DNA from: Leifsonia psychrotolerans
Lineage (GTDB): Bacteria > Actinomycetota > Actinomycetes > Actinomycetales > Microbacteriaceae
NCBI RefSeq assembly: GCF_013410665.1
Contig: NZ_JACCFM010000001.1
Span: forward strand, 3,162,001 to 3,226,000
Direction of reading: 5' to 3'
Length of the DNA stretch: 64,000 bases
Every line of letters begins with the position of its first letter. The stretch's first letter is position 1. This document shows positions 26,594 through 33,743 of this stretch, piece after piece. Both the position numbers and the translations under genes were made by a program. Under the pieces are notes generated by a model. The model ran no database searches and was not told where the DNA came from. It saw nothing but the letters and a program-made list of their open reading frames with translations.

Positions 26594-27172
26594 TCAGCCC
26601 TCGACGTAGTTCACGAAGTCGAGCCCGTCGGCGCCGGCCAGCACCCGCTGGCCCATGCCGTGCTCGAGCACCCACCCGTAGTCGTGTCCGGCTCCGCCGG
26701 GGTAGACCGCGAGGAACGAGTAGGGCTCGTCGCCGACATTGATGCTGCGGTGAGCCCAGCCGGGCGGCATGTAGCCGATGGTGCCGGGGGTCATGTCGAC
26801 CCAGCGGGTCTCGGTGCCGTCGAACATCAGGAGTCCGCCGTGACCGGAGATGCAGAGGTAGATCTCGCCCTGGTGGTTGGGGTGCTGGTGGCCCTTGGTC
26901 ATCCACAGCTCCCCGGCGGTGGTGCCGGGCTGGATCGTGGTGATCGACTGGGGCAACTCGCGGTCAATCTCGGGAACGGGCGAGGACACGACCGAGTAGA
27001 CGATCGGGTCGCCGTCGGCGACGGCCGCAGCCCAGGCCTCCGAATCGCGGAACAATCCCTCAAGGTCCGACATGCGTCGGGTCAGGGTCGGTCCCTCGGG
27101 AGAGAGAGTTCCGGCGCCCTGATCGAAGCGGATGCTCATGGGCGGAACGGGAAGGGCGGAGTATTCGGACAC
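26594..27172 (-). CDS. Cupin-type glucose-6-phosphate isomerase family protein
   Basis: 192 aa from GTG 27172, with AGGAGA six bases upstream. A cupin fold of the archaeal phosphoglucose isomerase family with metal ligands His95, His97 (GHQHPN), Glu103 (GEIYL) and His141 (PPGWAHRS), plus GTIGYMPPGWAH. Family members interconvert aldose and ketose 6-phosphates; some relatives serve other sugars. It is the first gene behind the tandem operators at 27223-27255, so this gene leads the transcript to 21533. Confidence 0.87.
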   Translation of the reverse strand: MSEYSALPVPPMSIRFDQGAGTLSPEGPTLTRRMSDLEGLFRDSEAWAAAVADGDPIVYSVVSSPVPEIDRELPQSITTIQPGTTAGELWMTKGHQHPNHQGEIYLCISGHGGLLMFDGTETRWVDMTPGTIGYMPPGWAHRSINVGDEPYSFLAVYPGGAGHDYGWVLEHGMGQRVLAGADGLDFVNYVEG

Positions 27173-27222
27173 GACGGTCTCCTCGAACGGTTCTGCGGCT
27201 GCGGTGCTGCGAATTCAGACTA

Positions 27223-27255
27223 CCTGTAATTACAGGTTACATGTAATTACAGGTG
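27223..27255. promoter_or_regulatory. Tandem palindromic GntR operators
   Basis: ACCTGTAATTACAGGT (27223-27238) is a perfect 16-bp palindrome. ACATGTAATTACAGGT (27240-27255) differs at one base. The centres are 17 bp apart. They lie upstream of the cupin isomerase gene and just after the end of the HutC-type GntR gene. Such paired dyads suit repression of the 27172-21533 operon by that protein. Confidence 0.8.
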
Positions 27256-27337
27256 CGAGGGAGTGAAATTTGTCGACCAGGTACAGTTTCGACCGCGCTG
27301 CGCCTGCGCTGCGCCTGCGCTTCGGCCGAGTTCAGCC

Positions 27338-28162
27338 CTAGTCGAGGCCCGTGTGGCGCAGCGACGCGGTGCTGAGATCGCTGGGTGTGGCCGTGAGCTG
27401 AAACTCGAAGCGGCTGCGATCGCCGCGGTGATAGGCGATGAAGTACTCCATCGGATGGTCGTCGACATCGAACCCGACGCTGCGCAGAACGAGCAGGGCC
27501 TTTCCTTCTCCAACGCGCAGGAGTGCGCCTTGCTCGGCATCGGCGGAGGAGGCCTCGGCCGAGCGCACGCCCCGCACGGCGCGCACATCGTAGGTGGCCA
27601 GCAGTGCGTACAGCGACTGGTCGCGCAGATCGGCGTGTTCGACCAGCACGCCGACCCGCTCAGGCAGATAGGTCGTCGTCCAGGACCACGGCTCTCCATC
27701 GACGAAACGCAGTCGCTCGATCATCAGCACGGGATCGCCGGGAAGCAGCTGCAGGGCGGTGGCGATGTCGTCATCTGCCGGCACGAAGGCCTGCGTGCGC
27801 ACCTCGCTGCGCACCCGTCCGCCGCGTGCCGTGACCTCTTCATAGAGACCGGTCAGCGTGTGCACCAGGCTCTCGGGGGTCTTGGGGTGGGCCACGAACG
27901 TTCCCTTGCCCTTGACCCGGTCGATGATGCCCTGATGCTCAAGCTGAAGCAGCGCCTGGCGCACGACGGTGCGGGAGACACCGAACTGCGCGCAGAGACG
28001 GTGTTCGCCGGGAAGAACGTCGCCGGGCTTCAGGCCCAGCGTGGCGATGTGCTCGATGATGTGCTGCTTGAGCTGGTGGTACATCGGCTGCGGGGAATGA
28101 CGGTCAATGTCGTCGACGGCTCCGAGCGTGGTGCGTTCATCAGCGAGAAGAGGAGCATTCAT
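27338..28162 (-). CDS. GntR-family regulator, HutC subfamily
   Basis: 274 aa. A winged helix-turn-helix is at about residues 22-92 (PMYHQLKQHI, LPGEHRLCAQFGVSRTVVRQAL, GKGTFVAHP). It is followed by a UTRA ligand domain (DDIATALQLLPGDPVLMIERLRFVDGEP). HutC members usually sense sugars, sugar phosphates or amino acids. It lies between the ribokinase-like gene and the operon it probably controls; the two operators are 83 bp beyond its stop. The C-terminal LRHTGLD tail is short. Confidence 0.93.
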   Translation of the reverse strand: MNAPLLADERTTLGAVDDIDRHSPQPMYHQLKQHIIEHIATLGLKPGDVLPGEHRLCAQFGVSRTVVRQALLQLEHQGIIDRVKGKGTFVAHPKTPESLVHTLTGLYEEVTARGGRVRSEVRTQAFVPADDDIATALQLLPGDPVLMIERLRFVDGEPWSWTTTYLPERVGVLVEHADLRDQSLYALLATYDVRAVRGVRSAEASSADAEQGALLRVGEGKALLVLRSVGFDVDDHPMEYFIAYHRGDRSRFEFQLTATPSDLSTASLRHTGLD

Positions 28163-28221
28163 GGTGTCAGCTTCCTAGCGAATCTGGAGTTGCAGGGAGC
28201 GTGAATGGATGACGGGGAGCG

Positions 28222-29178
28222 TCAGGCGTTCACGCTTCGCTCGGCGAGAAAAGCGTCAACCTCGTCGCGGTGGGGGAGGCTCGGCGAGGCGCCGCGCTTC
28301 GTCACGGCGAGGGCGCCCGCGCCGATCGCACGCGAAATTGCGGCGGGAAGCTCGTAGCCGAGTGCGATGGAGGAGCCCAGATACCCGGCGAAGGCATCGC
28401 CTGCGGCGGTCGTGTCGACGGCATCCACCTCGAACGAGTCGAAGTGCAGCGTCGTCTCGGCCGAGACCAGCACCGCGCCGGCTGCTGCCATGGTGATGAG
28501 CGCATAGCGCGCACCGCGGTCGGTGAACCAGCGGCCGGCTTCGATCGCGGAATCGGTGTCGGTCACGGGCACGCCGGTGAGAATGCGCGCTTCGGTCTCA
28601 TTGGGGGTGACGATGTCGACCAGGGGCCAGATCGCGTCGTCGAGAACGGCGGCGGGGGCCGGGTCGAGTATGACGGTGAGGCCGGCCTCGTGACCCTTGC
28701 GGATGGCGTACTGGGTGAGCGCCCACGGGATTTCGAGTTGAGTGAGAAGCACGCGTGAGGTGGCGGCGCGATCCGCGAACGCGGTGTCGATCTGCTCTTC
28801 GCTCAGTGCGGCGTTGGCCAGTGGCACCATCACGATGTCGTTCTCACCGGACGCATCGACGCGGATGTGCGCGATTCCGGTGGGGCCGGGAACCGAGCGC
28901 ACGTGCTCAATGTTCACTCCCGCGCTGCGCAAGCCGTCGGTGACGAGGTTCGAGAACAGATCGGTTCCGACGCAGGCGACCATGTGGGCCTCGCCGCCCG
29001 CGAGACCGGCCGCGACGGCCTGGTTCGCGCCCTTGCCGCCGAGCACAAGTGTGAAGTCCTCGCCCAGGATGGTCTCACCGCGCGCGGGAAGACGTGTGGA
29101 GAATGTGGTGAGATCGGCGGTGATGCTGCCAACGATCAGGACGCCGCCTGTCGGGGCCGACGACTGTGTCTGGCTCAT
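28222..29178 (-). CDS. Ribokinase-like carbohydrate kinase (PfkB family)
   Basis: 318 aa. N-terminal GSITADLTTFSTRLPARGETI and LGGKGANQAVAAGLAGG are ribokinase signatures. NETEARILTG lies in the middle, and the anion-hole/catalytic motif DTTAAGDAFAGYL lies near residue 250. ATG 29178 follows AAAGG; the upstream eight-residue extension is rejected. It phosphorylates a pentose or ketose on the primary hydroxyl. It could serve the ribose-type transporter at 15241-21142 and leads the same-strand run with the GntR gene 59 bp downstream. Confidence 0.9.
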   Translation of the reverse strand: MSQTQSSAPTGGVLIVGSITADLTTFSTRLPARGETILGEDFTLVLGGKGANQAVAAGLAGGEAHMVACVGTDLFSNLVTDGLRSAGVNIEHVRSVPGPTGIAHIRVDASGENDIVMVPLANAALSEEQIDTAFADRAATSRVLLTQLEIPWALTQYAIRKGHEAGLTVILDPAPAAVLDDAIWPLVDIVTPNETEARILTGVPVTDTDSAIEAGRWFTDRGARYALITMAAAGAVLVSAETTLHFDSFEVDAVDTTAAGDAFAGYLGSSIALGYELPAAISRAIGAGALAVTKRGASPSLPHRDEVDAFLAERSVNA

Positions 29179-29245
29179 TTCGTACCTTTCGAGGCGTTCC
29201 ACGCCTATTCACGAGATGCCGGTGTCGACATCCCCACTACCCTTA

Positions 29246-29261
29246 AGTACATTACCGTACA
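29246..29261. promoter_or_regulatory. Candidate operator between ribokinase and transaldolase genes
   Basis: AGTACATTACCGTACA has GTAC at both ends and sits in the divergent promoter region (29179-29348). It resembles the site at 15111-15126. The binding protein is unknown; the FadR-type GntR at 30105 is the nearest candidate. Confidence 0.35.
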
Positions 29262-29348
29262 GGCGCCTTTTTTCGGGGCCGAGGGTTCGGGCTCGGCCTC
29301 GCTTCGACGCGGCGCTGCACCATCATATTTCCGAAGGAGACCATCACC

Positions 29349-30020
29349 ATGCAGCGCGAGCTTCGTTTTTACGTCGACAGTGCCAACGTTGACGACGTCA
29401 GCACACTTTTGACGGATCACCTGGTGCACGGGGTCACCACCAATCCGACCATTCTCGAGCGCTCGAACCGCACGGTTCACGACATTCCTGCACTCTACGC
29501 GCGGTGGGAATCGGAGGGTGCCGAGGAGATCTTTTTCCAGACCTGGGGCAGCACGACCGACGAGATGCTGCAGAACGCAGAGGGCATCCGTGCGCTCGGT
29601 GAGCGCGCCGTGGTGAAGGTTCCGGCCACGCGTGCGGGGTTCGCGGCGGCGTCGACGCTCGTCGCGGCGGGAACGCGCGTACTGGTGACCGCGGTCTATT
29701 CGCAGGGGCAGGCGCTCGCCGCAGCAACTCTGGGTGTGCGCTACATCGCACCGTATCTGGGCAGGCTGAAGGATGCCGGGCGGGACGGCATAGCCGAGAT
29801 CACTGCGATGCAGGCACTTGTTGCCGGCACCGGCACCGACGTGTTGGCGGCGAGCCTGCGCACGCCGCACGACATCGTCGAGCTCGCCGCGAACGGTGTG
29901 CCGTTCTTCACGGCGGCACCGTCGGTGATCCTCGCCGCGCTACAGACCGATGTGAGCGACGCCTCGGCGGCCGAGTTCGACGCGGCGGTGCAGCGGGGCC
30001 TGTCGGACAGGCAGGAATAG
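29349..30020 (+). CDS. Transaldolase / fructose-6-phosphate aldolase family protein
   Basis: 223 aa, the short TalC/FSA-type class I aldolase. It opens FYVDSANVDDV and has VTTNPTIL (residues about 30-37), Schiff-base Lys in VVKVPATRAG (about residue 90), TAVYSQGQALAA and YIAPYLGRLKDAG. It would transfer or cleave a dihydroxyacetone unit of a ketose phosphate, linking this sugar region to glycolysis. ATG 29349 has a good AAGGAGA. It is divergent from the ribokinase-like gene. Confidence 0.9.
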   Translation: MQRELRFYVDSANVDDVSTLLTDHLVHGVTTNPTILERSNRTVHDIPALYARWESEGAEEIFFQTWGSTTDEMLQNAEGIRALGERAVVKVPATRAGFAAASTLVAAGTRVLVTAVYSQGQALAAATLGVRYIAPYLGRLKDAGRDGIAEITAMQALVAGTGTDVLAASLRTPHDIVELAANGVPFFTAAPSVILAALQTDVSDASAAEFDAAVQRGLSDRQE

Positions 30021-30104
30021 CTGTTCCCCCTCGCGGTGCCGAAGTGAGACGGGGCCGCGCTCTTCAACGGTTTCGCTGCTCACTCGCCGCCGGGCCATCC
30101 GCTC

Positions 30105-30785
30105 TTAGGAGGCCGAGGCCGCGTCCCGCAGCCACTGCTCGACGCCCGAGATGTGCACGAGCGTGAGTGCCTGAGCGAGTTCGGCGTCGCCGCGTTCGAG
30201 CGCATCGACGATGGAGGTGTGTTCAGACAGGGTGCGCTCCACCGAGTGCTCCTGGGTGAGGCCGCGCCAAATGCGCGCGCGCACGGTGCCGCTCGAGAGC
30301 GATTCGATCAGGCCGGCCAGGTAGGCGTTCCCCGCCGCGGCCACGATCGCACCATGAAAGGCGAGGTCGTGGGTGACCAGGCCCTCGACACTGGTCGTGC
30401 CATTGACCGACTGGATCTGGCCGCGCAGGTCGTCGATTGTCGGGGCATCCATCTGCGGGCAGGCGAGGGCGACGGCGGCCGGTTCGAGTATGCGGCGCAC
30501 GGCGAAGAGCTCCAGAATCGAGTCGTCGTCGTGCATGTCGAGCACGAACGACATCGCCTCAAGCAGCAGTCGGGGCTCAAGACTCGTCACGTAGGTGCCG
30601 TCGCCGCGGCGCACGTCGAGCACGCGAATGACCTCGAGTGCCTTGACGGCTTCGCGCAGTGAACTGCGGGAGAGCCCCAGGCGTTCGCTGAGTTCCTTCT
30701 CGGGGGGAAGGCGGTCACCGGGGCCGAGTTCTCCCGACGTAATCATCTCTTTGATCTTGAGGATTGCTTCGTCGGTCACGGCCAT
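30105..30785 (-). CDS. GntR-family regulator, FadR subfamily
   Basis: 226 aa. N-terminal winged HTH (residues about 5-70, LPPEKELSERLGLSRSSLREAVKALE, GDGTYV) and an all-helical FCD ligand domain with HDLAFHGAIVAAAGN, which carries metal-binding His residues. FadR-type proteins in sugar regions usually respond to sugar acids or their phosphates. It is convergent with the transaldolase gene. A CAAAG-N7-CTTTG dyad at 30787-30803 adjoins its start and could be autoregulatory. Confidence 0.92.
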   Translation of the reverse strand: MAVTDEAILKIKEMITSGELGPGDRLPPEKELSERLGLSRSSLREAVKALEVIRVLDVRRGDGTYVTSLEPRLLLEAMSFVLDMHDDDSILELFAVRRILEPAAVALACPQMDAPTIDDLRGQIQSVNGTTSVEGLVTHDLAFHGAIVAAAGNAYLAGLIESLSSGTVRARIWRGLTQEHSVERTLSEHTSIVDALERGDAELAQALTLVHISGVEQWLRDAASAS

Positions 30786-30871
30786 GCAAAGATCCTACCT
30801 TTGTCGGCATCCGCTTCTGATGCGTGACGGATGCGCCGGTGCCTGCCCGCGGATTCCACGTGCGGGCGCGG

Positions 30872-32281
30872 CTAGCTGATCGGCTGCTGCTTCGCCTTCA
30901 CCGGCAGGAGCAGGCCCAACCCGATCGTGATGATCAGCACGATGCCCAGGATGCCCCAGTATTGCGCGCCGCCGAGCGTGACGAACAGCGCGAATGCGGT
31001 GGGCGCCAGGAACGTGGCGGCCTTGCCCGTCGTCGCGTAGAGGCCGAACACCTCGCCTTCGCGCCCCGCCGGGATCACCCGGGCCAGGAATGAGCGGCTG
31101 GCCGACTGGGCCGGACCCACAAAAAGGCAGAGGGCCAGGCCAAAGGTCCAGAACACAATCTGGCCGCCGTCGTGCAGCACGAACACGGCCGTGCCGCAGA
31201 TGATCAAGCCGACGAGTGAGGCGACGATCACCGGCTTGGGGCCGATCTTGTCGTCGAGCAGGCCGATCGAGACGGTGGCGACGCCGGCGACGATGTTGGC
31301 GACGATGGCGAAGATGATCACCTCGCCGGCCGAGAAGCCGAACGTGCCGGCCGCCAGGATGCCGCCGAACGCGAAGACACCGACGAGACCGTCACGGAAC
31401 ACCGCGCTGGAGATCAGGAAGAAGACCGTCTGCCGGCTTGTCTTCCAGAGTGCGGCGATGTCGCGACCGAGGCGGGCATACGAGGCGACGAAGCTGACCT
31501 TCGCACGCTTGGCGCTGGCGGGTGCGTGGTATTCCGGGACCGCCAGCAGAACCGGCAGCGCGAACAACCCGAACCAGGCCGCCGAGATCAGCATGGCGAC
31601 GCGCACGGACAGGCCATTGGCATCCGTCACACCGAACAAGCCGACCTCGGGGTGAATGAAGCCGAAATACACGATGAGCAACAGCACGATGCCGCCGAAG
31701 TAGCCCATTGACCAGCCGAAACCGCTCACCTTTCCGATCGAGCGGGGTGTCGAGACGCTGACAAGCATGGCGTTGTAGTTGACCGAGGCGAACTCGAAGA
31801 ACACGGTGCCGACGGCCAGCAGAAGCAGGCCGAGCCAGAGGGAGCCGGGTTCGGGGGTGACGAAGAACATCAAGGCGGTGACCGCGACGACGACGTAGGT
31901 ATTGATGGCCAGCCAGAGTTTGCGGTGTCCTGAGACATCCGAACGCTGCCCAGTGATCGGCGCGAGTAGGGCGACGACGATGCCGGCGACCGCCAGAGTC
32001 CAGCCGAGCTGGGCCGACACGAATGCCTCCCCGCCGAAGGATTTTCCCGTGAGATAGACCGTGAAGACGAAAGTGGTGACGACCGCGTTGAAGGCGGCTC
32101 CGCCCCAATCCCACATGCTCCACGCGAGGATGCGACCCTTGCGGCCGCGCTGCGCCGAAACGGCCTCGACCTGCGCGGTGTCGACGCCGATCGTGGCGGC
32201 CGCGCCATCCGTCTGAGTCAGGTGGGTCGGCGGGAAATTGCGCGGGGAGCCATCACTCGCGGGCTTCGAGTTGTCGGTCAT
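30872..32281 (-). CDS. MFS transporter, UMF1/Atg22-like family
   Basis: 469 aa with about 12 membrane helices. The opening ILAWSMWDWGGAAFNAVVTTFVFTVYL is typical of the Atg22/UMF1 branch of the major facilitator superfamily, and VNYNAMLVSVSTPRSIGKVSGFGWSMGYFGG is its conserved loop. ATG 32281 gives a polar cytoplasmic tail of about 40 residues; a TTG ten codons upstream is less likely. Substrates of bacterial members are mostly unknown; amino-acid or sugar efflux is possible. Confidence 0.88.
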   Translation of the reverse strand: MTDNSKPASDGSPRNFPPTHLTQTDGAAATIGVDTAQVEAVSAQRGRKGRILAWSMWDWGGAAFNAVVTTFVFTVYLTGKSFGGEAFVSAQLGWTLAVAGIVVALLAPITGQRSDVSGHRKLWLAINTYVVVAVTALMFFVTPEPGSLWLGLLLLAVGTVFFEFASVNYNAMLVSVSTPRSIGKVSGFGWSMGYFGGIVLLLIVYFGFIHPEVGLFGVTDANGLSVRVAMLISAAWFGLFALPVLLAVPEYHAPASAKRAKVSFVASYARLGRDIAALWKTSRQTVFFLISSAVFRDGLVGVFAFGGILAAGTFGFSAGEVIIFAIVANIVAGVATVSIGLLDDKIGPKPVIVASLVGLIICGTAVFVLHDGGQIVFWTFGLALCLFVGPAQSASRSFLARVIPAGREGEVFGLYATTGKAATFLAPTAFALFVTLGGAQYWGILGIVLIITIGLGLLLPVKAKQQPIS

Positions 32282-32508
32282 GGGTTCAGGGTAGTGCGCG
32301 GTGGTCAGCAATCGGGGGCAGCGGGGCCGCAGCGGTGACGAGGTCGCTCACCACTCTCATCAGCGAGGCGCCTGTACTGGGAGCCGCCGTGAGACCGGAT
32401 CGGCGGCTGAGGCTCGCACGACGGGTAGGGCTTGCACAGAGGTGGGCCCGACAGTGCTTCTTGGTAGGGTGGGCGCATGTCCCGAGAGCTCGGTATGGTG
32501 ATTGAGCG

Positions 32509-33036
32509 ATGAGGCGGGTGGTGTGTGGGCTTGCTGCAGTGCTTTTTCTTACCGGATGCGGAACTGGTGGGCGTAGCGGCCTGAGCCCGAGCGAAGCGGC
32601 GTCGATGGTCAACGAGATTGATGGTCTCTCCAATGCGGAGGTCATATGCGCTGAAACAGCGCCGCGATTCCTTGATCTTGGAGGAACCGCCTTCTGCCAA
32701 CTCGAGGTCACCGTTGAGGATGGTTATGAAGTGAAGGGTGCCGCAGAGTTGGCGGAGTTCTTTTTGCGCGTCATTTGGGCGTTGGAAACTCGCAACGAAC
32801 CGCCCAAGCTCACCGTTACATTGAACCTCCCGCAGGGCACGAAGTTTGATCCGGTTGCGGCACTGCAAGCGAACGGTTGGGAAACCACTCGTGGCAAGTA
32901 CGTCGGTGAGCTTTGGGGCGTTTTCGCGCACGAGAACGGTTATTTCACGGGGCATACGGAAGCTGCTGAACATTTCGGTTCATGGCCGGGTAAGTCACCG
33001 GCAGCGCCACGCGGCCTGCTCACACCATCTTCCTGA
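32509..33036 (+). CDS. Small lipoprotein of unknown function
   Basis: 175 aa. Signal peptide with a clear lipobox FLTGC (Cys17), then an acidic extracellular domain (CAETAPRFLDLGGTAFCQLEV with two Cys that could form a disulfide, and FAHENGYFTGHTEAAEHFG near the end). I recognise no family. Its DNA is visibly less GC-rich than its neighbours (for example the TTTTTCTTACC run near the start) and it abuts a transposase remnant, so it may be an acquired gene. GTG/ATG choice is simple: ATG 32509 directly precedes the signal peptide. Confidence 0.75.
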   Translation: MRRVVCGLAAVLFLTGCGTGGRSGLSPSEAASMVNEIDGLSNAEVICAETAPRFLDLGGTAFCQLEVTVEDGYEVKGAAELAEFFLRVIWALETRNEPPKLTVTLNLPQGTKFDPVAALQANGWETTRGKYVGELWGVFAHENGYFTGHTEAAEHFGSWPGKSPAAPRGLLTPSS

Positions 33037-33096
33037 GCGCACCTCAATTCCATTCATCGAATGTGCATAACGTAATGGGATCCGTCGAAGCAGAAT

Positions 33097-33300
33097 TTAC
33101 ATGCTGCTGATCCGGATCGGTCGCTGAGACTCGCGCGAAAGGTTGAACGCGATCGTGGTCAGCACGAGCCAGGCCGCGATGGCCATGAACACCCCTGACG
33201 GCAGGTGAGCTAGCGCGCTGTGCTTCAGGTCTGCGTTCATCTGCTCGATGATGGCATGCTGCCGGTGGCCGTCTGGCTGCGGAGGTGTTTCACCGAAGTG
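33097..33300 (-). pseudogene. 3' remnant of an IS1380-family-like transposase
   Basis: Read on the minus strand, the frame ending at a TAA (33097-33099) encodes a tail with HAIIEQMNADLKHSALAHLP, then SGVFMAIAAWLVLTTIAFNL and SRESQRPIRI. This matches the conserved C-terminus of IS1380-type DDE transposases (VEQ..DLK.GPLAHLPSG.F..N.AWLVL...AFNL). The catalytic domain is absent and the match stops near 33300, so it is a dead fragment. I see no terminal inverted repeats. Confidence 0.75.
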
Positions 33301-33452
33301 CCCCGGCAGTTAGCCACGCGTCGGTGAGGTCGCTGAGCCCGGCTTTCACCGCTCAACTCGACCGGTGGATCGAGGCCAGAGCGATGTTCGGGCCCACGGC
33401 GACTCTCGGCGACTCTCGGCGGATCGGCCGGCTCTGTGCCTGCCGCAGGTTC

Positions 33453-33511
33453 GTGAGGTCGCACAGGTGACCGTTCCGCGGGCTGCGGAAGGGTCATCTG
33501 CGAGACCTCAC
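33453..33511. repeat. Long imperfect palindrome (copy 2 of the element at 99-157)
   Basis: Arms 33453-33479 and 33485-33511 (27 nt) pair with four mismatches around a 5-nt loop. Their core GCGGAAGGGTCAT and outer GTGAGGTCGC/ACCTCAC match the first copy closely. It lies in the 707-bp gene-free region 33037-33743, between the transposase remnant and the dnaK promoter. No gene is visible in 33300-33600. Confidence 0.7.
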
Positions 33512-33604
33512 GCGATTTCGCCGGGCCGAACGGGGTGCTGGCCGAGGCGCAACGGATGCCGCTGACGGCGCTTCTGCATGCATCCGGCGGGTGTCTTGCG
33601 CAAA

Positions 33605-33689
33605 GTTGAGCCATTCACACTCAACTTTGAGGTTCGCAGCTTGACATCATTTACACGCTCCTGTCACACTTGAGTCATCGAGGCTCAAG
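33605..33689 (+). promoter_or_regulatory. dnaK promoter with two HAIR (HspR) operators
   Basis: GTTGAGC-N7-ACTCAAC at 33605-33625 and CTTGAGT-N7-GCTCAAG at 33669-33689 match the HspR inverted repeat (CTTGAGT-N7-ACTCAAG). Between them stands a -35 TTGACA (33641-33646), with a -10-like CACACT at 33665-33670 overlapped by the second site. HspR bound here would block RNA polymerase; the repressor gene is the last of this operon (37193). Confidence 0.88.
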
Positions 33690-33743
33690 TCTCGCGAACC
33701 CACAGATTTGATTCACCCGAAATACAAAAGGAGCGCCACGCTT

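Noticed and set aside
21533..29178. Sulfoquinovose (sulfo-ED or sulfo-TAL) pathway
   Set aside because: A KDPG-type aldolase, a lactonase-like protein and a transaldolase are present, but no sulfoquinovosidase, dehydratase or sulfolactaldehyde dehydrogenase can be seen.
33237..33614. A 125-aa minus-strand frame between the transposase remnant and the dnaK promoter
   Set aside because: It crosses the palindrome and the HAIR sites and has no recognisable protein features; the transposase homology is in a different frame.
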